Positions 1-6,629 of a DNA stretch of 12,812 nt are shown here, piece by piece. The stretch's first letter is position 1. Each line of letters begins with the position of its first letter. The notes beneath the pieces are model-generated. The model was not told the DNA's origin. It searched no databases and saw only the letters and a program-made list of their open reading frames with translations. The position numbers were made by a program, and so were the translations under genes. Origin of the DNA: Clostridia bacterium (GTDB lineage: Bacteria; Bacillota; Clostridia; Oscillospirales; CAG-272); assembly GCA_024404475.1 (NCBI GenBank), contig JAKSPV010000025.1, positions 1 to 12,812 of the forward strand, read 5' to 3'.

Positions 1-54
1 CGAACTTCGCTCCGCGAAGCTCCCACAGCTGCTCTACCACTGAGCCACACTAGC
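1..54 (-). tRNA. Partial tRNA-like gene; 5' half good, 3' half aberrant
   Basis: Read on the minus strand from 54, the sequence has a 7-nt acceptor strand (GCTAGTG), TG, a D stem GCTC/GAGC and a D loop AGTGGTA, as in an ordinary elongator tRNA. It ends at the window edge in GTTCG, which could open a T loop. The stretch between does not give a 5-bp anticodon stem with a 7-nt loop. Instead 5-19 forms a strong 6-bp hairpin (CTTCGC/GCGAAG). No amino acid can be assigned. It may be a tRNA interrupted at the anticodon arm, a tRNA remnant joined to other DNA, or an assembly edge. The strong promoter at 98-126 supports a real stable-RNA gene. Confidence 0.42.
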
Positions 55-97
55 ACATTCGCAGTAATCGGGAACTCTCCCGAAAAGCGCTGTCGCT

Positions 98-126
98 ATT
101 GTATCATAACACTTTTCAAATGTCAA
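98..126 (-). promoter_or_regulatory. Sigma-A promoter for the tRNA-like gene
   Basis: On the minus strand, TTGACA (121-126) and TACAAT (98-103) are separated by exactly 17 bp, a near-perfect housekeeping promoter. Predicted transcription starts about 35 nt before the tRNA-like 5' end. The short leader contains a small hairpin, CGGGA/TCCCG at 69-82. Confidence 0.75.
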
Positions 127-171
127 CACCCGAAGCAGATTTTTCTTTGTTTTTCTTCTGCTCCGGGTGTT
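125..171. repeat. Long inverted repeat at the 3' end of the M23-like gene
   Basis: Arms 125-138 and 158-171 pair over 13 bp with one A-C mismatch around a 19-nt loop that is T-rich on plus and A-rich on minus. One arm reaches into the stop codon of the M23-like gene and the other overlaps the -35 box of the tRNA-like promoter. In the gene's direction no T run follows, so it is not a textbook terminator, though it may slow readthrough or protect the mRNA end. Confidence 0.5.
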
Positions 172-1852
172 ATGTCGTTTCGTCTTCCGGCACGAAACAG
201 CGGAATGCAAGCGCGTTATCCTCTGCTACCTCCGTTTCCGGCAAAAGGAAGAATGCATCCTCTGCGAAAACGTCGCCGCTGCCCGTCAGGTGCATCTTCT
301 TCGTGAACGCGCCGCGCAGTACCGCGATATGGATGTGCGCGCCGGACGCGTTGCCCGCCGTGCCCATGTCGTAGAAATACTGCCCCTGCATGATGACCTG
401 TCCGACCGAGAGATCGCGGATCGAGTCGTCGTGCATGAAGATCACCGTCATGTAGTCCAGCGTGCCGTCCGCGTACAGAACGGGTTCGCAGCTCTGGATC
501 CACACGGCGTTGCACGCCTCGTAGGCCGTGTCGATCCGGACGACCTTCGCCGTGAACGGGGCAAAGGCACGCTTCCCGGGGATCGTCACGTCGATCGCAT
601 TCTGCTCCGCGTGCGAGTAGCCGTCATAGGCCCCCTGCGTGATCCGCACGGTCGGCGCCGGGAAGATCGCGACCTCCGCGCCGTCCTCGTCGATCGCGCC
701 GCGGCGCGTCAGCGAAAAGACCTGTCCCTCCGGTGCGGAGCCGAGCTCCGCAAGCGCGAGCTTCACGTTTTTGCCGGGCTCGCCCGAAACGGTCAGACAA
801 AGCGACGGATCCTTCGCCGAAAGGAAATACCACTCGTCCTCGCCTGCGCTGCGGAGATAAAACGCGAGCGCATAGGACGAGGTCGGCTTGTACAGCGCAA
901 GGTACCCTTTTTTATGGAAGCCGAGCACGCGGTTGTAGCCGCCCTTGCTCGCCGCACAGTAGACGAGATATGTCCCGTCCTCCTGCAGTTCGAAGCGGAA
1001 CGTCTGGCTGGAATCGCTCGTTGCACCCCAAAGCGGCACGGCAAGTCCGTCAGTATCGGTGTTTTCCTTGTTCATCAGCGCGTTCAGCTGCCACTCGGGC
1101 GCCGAGGTCAGCGCGATCGAAAAATACCCCGCAGCGGGTCCCTCCGTCTCGTAGCCGGAAGCCCAGAGATACGTATCGACCGTGTAGGTGTCCGGCTCGC
1201 GGAGAAGCACGGACACGTCGCTCTCCGAGAGAACGCCGTCTTCCATGAGGCGGTCTGCCGGGCAGACGCCCGAGGCGTCCGTCGTGTCGAGTGCGCGGAA
1301 GAACAAGAGCGCGGCGTCGCCCCACGTGAGCGGCGCGTCCGCGTCAAAGCCGTCTATCCGGAGCGTCCGGCAGGCGGCAAGCGCCGCCGCGTCACGTCCG
1401 ACGTCGGAATCCGGCATCGGGTAACCGAAGATACGGACGAGGAGGCACGCGGCTTCGCCGCACGTGACCGTCTCTCCGTCGAGCGTAAAGCCGGATCCGC
1501 GCCAGAAAGAGAGCGCGTCCTCTTCCGTTTCAAAGGCAAGTCCGGCAAACCGCGCCGCAAGGCGGGCAAACCCGCCGGGCGTCACCGGACGGAGAAGCGA
1601 CGAGAGCGAAACGTCCCGGTCTTCCGAAAAGCCGAGCGCGGAAAGGCGGCGCGCCGCCTCGCGGCGGCCGACGCCGACAGAGGCCTGCCAGAACGACGGG
1701 AGCCGGCCGGACAGCGTGTCGCCGACCTCGACCGCCGCACCGGCGGTATGCTCGGCAAGGTCAGCGACGGAGGCGTCTGCCGGACGCGCGAGCAGGAAAG
1801 CGGAAACGACCGCAAGAGCCGCTGCAAGGATGACCGTAAACCCGAAACGCAC
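170..1852 (-). CDS. Secreted SLH-like / beta-trefoil / M23-like peptidase-fold protein
   Basis: The frame is open to a GTG at 1861, but that codon lies inside the Shine-Dalgarno AGGGAGGTG. The GTG at 1852 (560 aa) has correct spacing and is preferred. Numbering from 1861: residues 1-30 are a signal peptide or anchor ending ADA. Residues about 120-192 resemble a degenerate S-layer homology repeat (T-x-GEAA-x-LLVR, then PLT-x-GDAALL-x-x-RALD). Residues about 243-385 look like a ricin-type beta-trefoil. Residues about 403-530 match the M23/LytM fold, with D424, H477 and the HIH pair H509/H511. The usual HxxxD zinc motif reads QNAID (Q420), with a histidine only at 417, so catalysis is uncertain. 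Probable role: binding or cutting peptidoglycan outside the cell. Own strong promoter; divergent from an HTH-ADP-ribosylglycohydrolase gene. Confidence 0.75.
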   Translation of the reverse strand: MRFGFTVILAAALAVVSAFLLARPADASVADLAEHTAGAAVEVGDTLSGRLPSFWQASVGVGRREAARRLSALGFSEDRDVSLSSLLRPVTPGGFARLAARFAGLAFETEEDALSFWRGSGFTLDGETVTCGEAACLLVRIFGYPMPDSDVGRDAAALAACRTLRIDGFDADAPLTWGDAALLFFRALDTTDASGVCPADRLMEDGVLSESDVSVLLREPDTYTVDTYLWASGYETEGPAAGYFSIALTSAPEWQLNALMNKENTDTDGLAVPLWGATSDSSQTFRFELQEDGTYLVYCAASKGGYNRVLGFHKKGYLALYKPTSSYALAFYLRSAGEDEWYFLSAKDPSLCLTVSGEPGKNVKLALAELGSAPEGQVFSLTRRGAIDEDGAEVAIFPAPTVRITQGAYDGYSHAEQNAIDVTIPGKRAFAPFTAKVVRIDTAYEACNAVWIQSCEPVLYADGTLDYMTVIFMHDDSIRDLSVGQVIMQGQYFYDMGTAGNASGAHIHIAVLRGAFTKKMHLTGSGDVFAEDAFFLLPETEVAEDNALAFRCFVPEDETT

Positions 1853-1885
1853 CGGAAACACCTCCCTTTTCTGTCATTTGATTTC

Positions 1886-1914
1886 ATTATACATTTCTTT
1901 CCGCCTCTTGTCAA
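1886..1914 (-). promoter_or_regulatory. Consensus sigma-A promoter of the M23-like gene
   Basis: TTGACA (1909-1914) and TATAAT (1886-1891) on the minus strand with a 17-bp spacer: both hexamers are perfect. The start codon at 1852 implies a leader of roughly 25-30 nt carrying AGGGAGGTG. Confidence 0.85.
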
Positions 1915-1935
1915 GCGGGCTGTTTTGCGGTAAAA

Positions 1936-1952
1936 AACAACCGCCGGTTGTT
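1936..1952. promoter_or_regulatory. 17-bp perfect palindrome, candidate operator
   Basis: AACAACCG-C-CGGTTGTT is a perfect inverted repeat of 8-bp arms around one base. It lies between two divergent genes, overlaps the start of the proposed -35 box of the HTH-containing gene, and ends 21 bp beyond the -35 box of the M23-like gene promoter. Size and symmetry fit the dimeric operator of an XRE/Cro-CI regulator, and the downstream gene encodes one. Binding is inferred, not shown. Confidence 0.55.
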
Positions 1953-1979
1953 GCGCGTCGGAAAAAACTGTGATAAAAT
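1951..1979 (+). promoter_or_regulatory. Weak promoter of the HTH-ADP-ribosylglycohydrolase gene
   Basis: TTGCGC (1951-1956) and TAAAAT (1974-1979) are spaced by 17 bp. The -10 is good; the -35 matches only the first three consensus bases. The leader is short, with a G-rich ribosome site at about 1988-1995. A weak -35 next to a palindrome suggests regulated expression. Confidence 0.5.
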
Positions 1980-2003
1980 AAAAAAAAGGGGGCGGTTTCC
2001 GCA

Positions 2004-3584
2004 ATGGCTATCAAGGATTCGATCTACAAACTCCGCTCGGAGGCGCATCTTTCGCAGGCAAAATTCGCCGCGATCTGCAGCGTTTCCTCGCAATCCGTAC
2101 AGAAATGGGAGTCCGGCGCGTCCGAGCCGACGCTCGACAAGCTGATTCTCATCGCGCGCCGCTTCGGCGTGTCACTCGACGCGCTCGTGCTCGATCGCGG
2201 CGGCCGCTCGATCGAAACGATCATCGCCGGCGGCAAGCTCCGCCCGCACTATGAGCATCTGCACAACTGGGAGTTGTACTCCGCCTCGCTCCGCGAGGAG
2301 TTCCGCCAGTGCACGGACGAGGGGCTCGACGTTTCGGCATACGCGGACGTTTTCGAGGCGGTCAGCCGCATGCCGGTCGGCGAAGCACGCGAGGACATGG
2401 CGGACGTTCTGTTCCGGCTCGTGCAAGGTGCTCCCGTCCGTCCCGACTTTCCTTATGAGGAGCCCTCGACGCTCGACGGGATCCGCCGGCTCTCTCACCC
2501 TGTCACGCTCACGGGGAGCCGTCCCGATGACGAAACGTTCTTCCGCAAGGTGTACGGTGCATGGGTCGGCCGCGTCGCCGGCTGCGTCGCCGGCAAATCG
2601 GTCGAGGGGATGCGGACGAACGAGCTCGTGCCTTTCCTCAAAATGACGAACAATTACCCGATGCACCGCTACATCCGCCGCGCGGATTTCACCGATGAGG
2701 ACGTCGCGGGCTTCTCCTATGATCTGACGATCACGCCGTATCCCGACCGTTTCGACGGCGTGACGCCGCCGGACGACGACACGAACTACACCGTCATGGC
2801 ATCGGAGCTGATTGAGCGGTACGGCCGCGATTTCACGCCTGCGGACGTCGCGCATCTGTGGCTCGACAGCCAGAAGAAGGACGCCTACTGCACGGCAGAG
2901 CGCGTCGCGTTCTGCAACTTCGTCCGCGGTTACGAGCCGCCGGCTTCGGCGATCTACAAAAATCCGTTCCGCGAGTGGATCGGCGCCCAGATCCGCGCGG
3001 ACTATTTCGGCTACATCAACCCGGGCAATCCGTCGCTGGCGGCGGAAATGGCCTTCCGCGACGCGTCGATCTCGCACGTGAAGAACGGCATCTACGGAGA
3101 AATGTTCGTCGCGGCGATGCTCGCGGCGGCGGCCGTTTCGGATGACATGCACGAGATCATCGCGGCAGGGCTCGGCGAGATCCCGGCGACCTCGCGGCTC
3201 CATAAGGCCGTCTCCGGCATCGTGTCGCTCTACGACGGCGGCGCGCCGCGCGAAGAGGCGTTCCGGCGCATCCACACAATGTACGACGAGTACACGAACG
3301 ACGGCTGGTGCCACACGATTCCGAACGCGATGATCGTCGTCGCGTGCCTGCTCTACGGCGGCGAAAACTTCGGCCGCTCGATCGGCATGGCAGTCGAGAC
3401 GGGCTTCGACACGGACTGCAACGGCGCGACGGTCGGCTCGATCCTCGGCATGAAGAACACGATCGCTGTGATCGGCGAGGAGTGGCGCGCACCGCTCTGC
3501 GATACCCTCCGCACCGACATTCACGGCGTTCCGGTCGTCTCCCTCACCGAGATGGCCCGCCGCACCCTCAGGCACGCGAAGTAG
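2004..3584 (+). CDS. XRE-family HTH fused to ADP-ribosylglycohydrolase
   Basis: 526 aa. Residues about 7-62 are a Cro/CI-type helix-turn-helix (LSQAKFAAICSVSSQSVQKWE, then the E-P-T-L-D-KL helix) that should bind DNA as a dimer. A linker of about 110 residues without recognised motifs follows. Residues about 178-500 match the ADP-ribosylglycohydrolase (DraG/ARH, PF03747) family: a GAWVGRVAGC-like opening, acidic metal site D257-D258-D259-T260, and a second site G-F-D-T-D-C-N-G-A-T around 467-476. The family uses two magnesium ions to remove ADP-ribose from proteins or to hydrolyse related compounds; the substrate here is unknown. Both catalytic acidic clusters are intact. ATG at 2004 follows a G-rich, slightly distant ribosome site. 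The gene stands alone with its own promoter and palindrome, so autoregulation by an ADP-ribose-sensitive repressor is plausible. Confidence 0.88.
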   Translation: MAIKDSIYKLRSEAHLSQAKFAAICSVSSQSVQKWESGASEPTLDKLILIARRFGVSLDALVLDRGGRSIETIIAGGKLRPHYEHLHNWELYSASLREEFRQCTDEGLDVSAYADVFEAVSRMPVGEAREDMADVLFRLVQGAPVRPDFPYEEPSTLDGIRRLSHPVTLTGSRPDDETFFRKVYGAWVGRVAGCVAGKSVEGMRTNELVPFLKMTNNYPMHRYIRRADFTDEDVAGFSYDLTITPYPDRFDGVTPPDDDTNYTVMASELIERYGRDFTPADVAHLWLDSQKKDAYCTAERVAFCNFVRGYEPPASAIYKNPFREWIGAQIRADYFGYINPGNPSLAAEMAFRDASISHVKNGIYGEMFVAAMLAAAAVSDDMHEIIAAGLGEIPATSRLHKAVSGIVSLYDGGAPREEAFRRIHTMYDEYTNDGWCHTIPNAMIVVACLLYGGENFGRSIGMAVETGFDTDCNGATVGSILGMKNTIAVIGEEWRAPLCDTLRTDIHGVPVVSLTEMARRTLRHAK

Positions 3585-3593
3585 GAGACGCGA

Positions 3594-3621
3594 GGGTGGC
3601 GCTTTTGCAAGAGCGCCACCC
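3594..3621. repeat. 10-bp inverted repeat after the HTH-ADP-ribosylglycohydrolase gene
   Basis: GGGTGGCGCT (3594-3603) and AGCGCCACCC (3612-3621) form a perfect 10-bp stem with an 8-nt loop, nine bases past the stop codon. No T run follows on either strand, so it is recorded as a stable 3'-end hairpin, not a terminator. Confidence 0.6.
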
Positions 3622-3675
3622 GACCCCGAAAAACTAAAAGAAGGGTTCTGCAGCCCCATACAGAAAAGACAAACG

Positions 3676-3710
3676 AAAAGCCGCACCCGGAACGGGCACG
3701 GCTTTTCTCT
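3676..3710. terminator. Bidirectional intrinsic terminator between convergent genes
   Basis: AAAAGCCG (3676-3683) pairs with CGGCTTTT (3699-3706). After a small CA/CA internal loop, CCCG pairs with CGGG around GAA. The stem is followed by TTTTCTCT on plus and TTTTCGTTTG on minus. It can serve both the HTH-ADP-ribosylglycohydrolase gene (plus) and the ABC transporter gene (minus), which converge here. Confidence 0.75.
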
Positions 3711-3736
3711 ATCGGTGCGGTGGGAAAATTGACAAA

Positions 3737-6475
3737 TTACTCTGTCCGGAGAGCAACGACGGGGTCCTTGTTGGCGGCGATCTTCGCAGGAACGAGGCCT
3801 GCGATGAAGGTCAGGACCATACTGAGCACGACGAGGAGCACGCCGCCGAGCACCGGCAGCACGGCATTGACCGAATAGACGCCGGAGAGCGCGTGGACGA
3901 TCGCGTTGATCGGCAGGCAAAGCACGATCGTCGCGACGATGCCGATGGCGCCGGCGCAGAAGCCGACGATGAGCGTCTCCGCATTGAAGACACGGGAGAT
4001 GTCGCGCTTCGACGCGCCCATCGCGCGGAGGATACCGATCTCCTTGATCCGTTCGAGAACGGAGATATACGTGATGATGCCGATCATGATCGACGACACG
4101 ACGAGCGAGATGGAGACGAATGCGATGAGGACGTAGGAAATGACGTCGATGATCGTCGTCACGCCGCTGAGGAAAATGCCGATCATATCGACGTAGTGGA
4201 TCTTCTGCGCGTCATCGGCCGCGTCGTTGTACGCATCGATGAAGTCCTGCAGCGCGTCCTTCGACGCAAAATCCTTGGCGTAGAGGTTGATCGTCATCGG
4301 CGACGCTTCGTCGACGAAGCCGAGCTTTTTGACGTTCTCGGCGTAGGTCGCCGAGGTCGTTTTCTGGAACATCGAGACCATGCGGTCAAACGTTGCGGCG
4401 TCGAGCGACGCGAAAACGCCGACCAGCATCTCGTCCGAGACGAGCGAGACATCCATGCCCATCTGCTGCGCAATATAGGAGCGGAGCATCATGCGGCTCG
4501 CGTCATCAAGCGACGCGACGAATTCCGCCGCCATGTCGGGTGTATAGACAACCGTCTCGAACGGCAGGCCGCTGAAGACGTCCACGTCCGGCGTCGCGAT
4601 CTGCTGCTTCGTCAACTCGCTCGCGGCGCACTGCGCGCGGATCATGTCGCCGAGCGAGCTGCGATACGCGATCGTCCCCGTGATCGAGGTTGCAACGGCG
4701 CCCTCCGACTTGCGGATGATGCCGCTGATGTGCACCGGCACACCGTTCTCTTTCGCAAAGGATTCCTGATCGTAGTCGTCACGGAGACGGACGTCCTCCC
4801 AGACGGGGTACGTCGCGCCGTCCTTCTCATACATCCGGCCGGTCTTCACGTAGAATCTGTCGTTCGGCACGACGTAGAACGTCATTCCGAGGAAATCGTC
4901 GTAAGTGTACGAGGACTTCGCGCTGTGGTATTCGCCGCCGGTCATGACAGTCGTCATCGCGTCCGCCAACGTCTCCTGGTCTTCGAGGCCGAGGATGAAC
5001 GCCACCATGTTCGAGATCGAGTTGTTGTCCCGGATGACGAGCATCACCTCGTCGGACTCGGTCGCCCAGTCGCCGGCGATCACGTCGTACTGCGCCCGGA
5101 GCAGCTCATCGTTGTCGAGCATTTCAGAGAAGATGTTGAAACTCCCCGCGAAATCGGCCGCGCCGGAATAGTTCTGCATCATCGAGATCATCGACGAGAA
5201 GCTCTCGTCCATGTGTTCGAACACCGTCGTCGGGTTGATGCGCGTCTTGCCGTCGCCGGAGTAGATCTGCATATCGAAATGGTATTTGTACTGGATATCG
5301 CTGATGAGCGGTTCGAGCTCATCCATGTGGCTGTCGATATACGCCTTGAACGATTTGAGGTCGTTCGTCGAGGTCGAGTACATCGCGCTCATCATCTGCG
5401 CGAGGGAGTCGTCCACGTAGATCGTGCCTTCGGAGTCGCGGTGCTCTGCGGTCTCCTTGCCGCTTTCGACCATCGCGCTCATCAGCGCGGAATAGTCCTG
5501 CGTCGTTTCGTTCAGCGCGATCGGGTAGGTGGAGAGCGTGTCTTCCTGCACGCGGTCGATGTAGTTCTGGATGCCGTTCGAGAGCGACAGGATCAGCGCG
5601 ATGCCGATGATGCCGATGCTCCCTGCGAAGGACGTCAGGAACGTGCGCGTCTTCTTCGTCATGAGGTTCTGCATCGAGAGCGAAAGCGCTGTCGCAAGCG
5701 ACATCGAGCGGCGGCGTGCCGCTTTCTTTTTTGTTTTTTTGTCGCCGGCAGGGGACGCGGCGGCGGTCTTTTCCCGCTCGGCGGCGAGTTCCTCTTCAGT
5801 CATCGGCGCGGAGTCGGAAACGAGCCGCCCGTCGAGGAGGCGGACGATACGCGTAGAATATTTCTCCGCGAGTTCCGGGTTATGCGTGACCATGATGACG
5901 AGCCGGTCTTTCGAGATCTCTTTCAGAAGATCCATGACCTGCACGCTCGTCGCGGTGTCAAGAGCGCCGGTCGGCTCGTCGGCAAGCAGGATCTCCGGGT
6001 CGTTGACGAGGGCGCGGGCGATCGCCACGCGCTGCATCTGACCGCCGGACATCTGGTTCGGCTTCTTTTTGAACTGCTTTGTCAGCCCGACCTTACGGAG
6101 GGCTTCCTCGGCACGGCGGCGCCGCTCGGCCTTGGAGACACCGGAAAGCGTCAGCGCGAGCTCGACGTTCGCGAGCACCGTCTGATGCGGGATGAGGTTA
6201 TAGTTCTGGAAGACGAAACCGATCGAGTGGTTGCGGTAGGTATCCCAGTCCGCGTCGCGGTAGCGTTTCGTGGAAACGCCGTCGATGACGAGATCGCCCG
6301 CGGTGTACTGGTCGAGGCCGCCGACGATATTGAGCAGCGTCGTTTTGCCGCAGCCGGACGGGCCGAGGATCGAGACGAACTCGCTGCGGCGGAACGCGAG
6401 GTCCACGCCGTCGAGCGCACGGACGACCGTGTCGCCGGTCTTATAATCTTTGACGATTTGTTTCAGTTCAAGCAT
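3737..6475 (-). CDS. ABC transporter, ATPase and FtsX-type permease in one chain (MacB-like)
   Basis: 912 aa, membrane protein. The N-terminal ATPase (about 1-220) has Walker A GPSGCGKTT (38-46), a Q loop near FVFQNYNL, signature MSGGQMQRVAIARAL (142-156), Walker B EILLADEPTGALD and the switch histidine in MVTHNP. A basic linker (KKTKKKAARRR, 246-256) leads to transmembrane helix 1 at about 279-299. A large extracellular region of about 460 residues follows, then three helices at about 763-803, 834-860 and 868-895 carrying the FtsX domain (LERIKEIGILRAMGASKRD). This is MacB/LolCDE-type architecture, which moves lipids, peptides or proteins by mechanotransmission rather than transport through a channel. 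The substrate is unknown. No periplasmic adaptor or outer-membrane partner is nearby, as expected for a Gram-positive. The ribosome site GGAAGG is weak and about 11 nt before ATG. Confidence 0.9.
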   Translation of the reverse strand: MLELKQIVKDYKTGDTVVRALDGVDLAFRRSEFVSILGPSGCGKTTLLNIVGGLDQYTAGDLVIDGVSTKRYRDADWDTYRNHSIGFVFQNYNLIPHQTVLANVELALTLSGVSKAERRRRAEEALRKVGLTKQFKKKPNQMSGGQMQRVAIARALVNDPEILLADEPTGALDTATSVQVMDLLKEISKDRLVIMVTHNPELAEKYSTRIVRLLDGRLVSDSAPMTEEELAAEREKTAAASPAGDKKTKKKAARRRSMSLATALSLSMQNLMTKKTRTFLTSFAGSIGIIGIALILSLSNGIQNYIDRVQEDTLSTYPIALNETTQDYSALMSAMVESGKETAEHRDSEGTIYVDDSLAQMMSAMYSTSTNDLKSFKAYIDSHMDELEPLISDIQYKYHFDMQIYSGDGKTRINPTTVFEHMDESFSSMISMMQNYSGAADFAGSFNIFSEMLDNDELLRAQYDVIAGDWATESDEVMLVIRDNNSISNMVAFILGLEDQETLADAMTTVMTGGEYHSAKSSYTYDDFLGMTFYVVPNDRFYVKTGRMYEKDGATYPVWEDVRLRDDYDQESFAKENGVPVHISGIIRKSEGAVATSITGTIAYRSSLGDMIRAQCAASELTKQQIATPDVDVFSGLPFETVVYTPDMAAEFVASLDDASRMMLRSYIAQQMGMDVSLVSDEMLVGVFASLDAATFDRMVSMFQKTTSATYAENVKKLGFVDEASPMTINLYAKDFASKDALQDFIDAYNDAADDAQKIHYVDMIGIFLSGVTTIIDVISYVLIAFVSISLVVSSIMIGIITYISVLERIKEIGILRAMGASKRDISRVFNAETLIVGFCAGAIGIVATIVLCLPINAIVHALSGVYSVNAVLPVLGGVLLVVLSMVLTFIAGLVPAKIAANKDPVVALRTE

Positions 6476-6508
6476 ACGAAGTAATACCTTCCCGCGTGAT
6501 AGATCAGT

Positions 6509-6551
6509 ATCTTATAGGATACCACGAAAATATGAACCGGTGATTAACCGG
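6509..6551 (-). promoter_or_regulatory. Candidate promoter and operator-like repeat of the ABC transporter gene
   Basis: On the minus strand TTCATA (6531-6536) and TAAGAT (6509-6514) are 16 bp apart, a weak promoter. Directly upstream is the inverted repeat CCGGT-GATTA-ACCGG (6537-6551), placed where a repressor or activator could act. No regulator gene is adjacent. Low-confidence call based on position and symmetry. Confidence 0.35.
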
Positions 6552-6572
6552 ATGTGACGGACAGATGATTTT

Positions 6573-6606
6573 TCAAAGCAAAGCCGTGAGCGATAAGCTC
6601 ACGGCT
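6573..6606 (-). terminator. Intrinsic terminator of the operon ending in ispH-rpsA
   Basis: AGCCGTGAGC (6582-6591) pairs perfectly with GCTCACGGCT (6597-6606) around GATAA. On the minus strand the stem is followed by the T-rich run TTTGCTTTG. It lies 24 bases beyond the ispH-rpsA stop codon. Confidence 0.8.
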
Positions 6607-6629
6607 GCCGTTCTGCTATGTAGCGGAAA

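Noticed and set aside
167..1933. Plus-strand 588-codon frame opposite the M23-like gene
   Set aside because: Arginine-rich antisense shadow with no recognisable domain or ribosome site.
3594..3621. Intrinsic terminator directly after the HTH-ADP-ribosylglycohydrolase gene
   Set aside because: The stem is strong but has no T run on either strand; the hairpin at 3676-3710 fits better.
2172..3920. Minus-strand 582-codon frame opposite the HTH-ADP-ribosylglycohydrolase gene
   Set aside because: Low-complexity R/A/D/V shadow that also crosses the bidirectional terminator at 3676-3710.
3893..6484. Plus-strand open frame of 863 codons opposite the ABC transporter gene
   Set aside because: It is the antisense shadow of a GC-rich gene: composition is almost all R, D, H, E and V, it has no domain motif, and the minus strand has full ABC transporter motifs.
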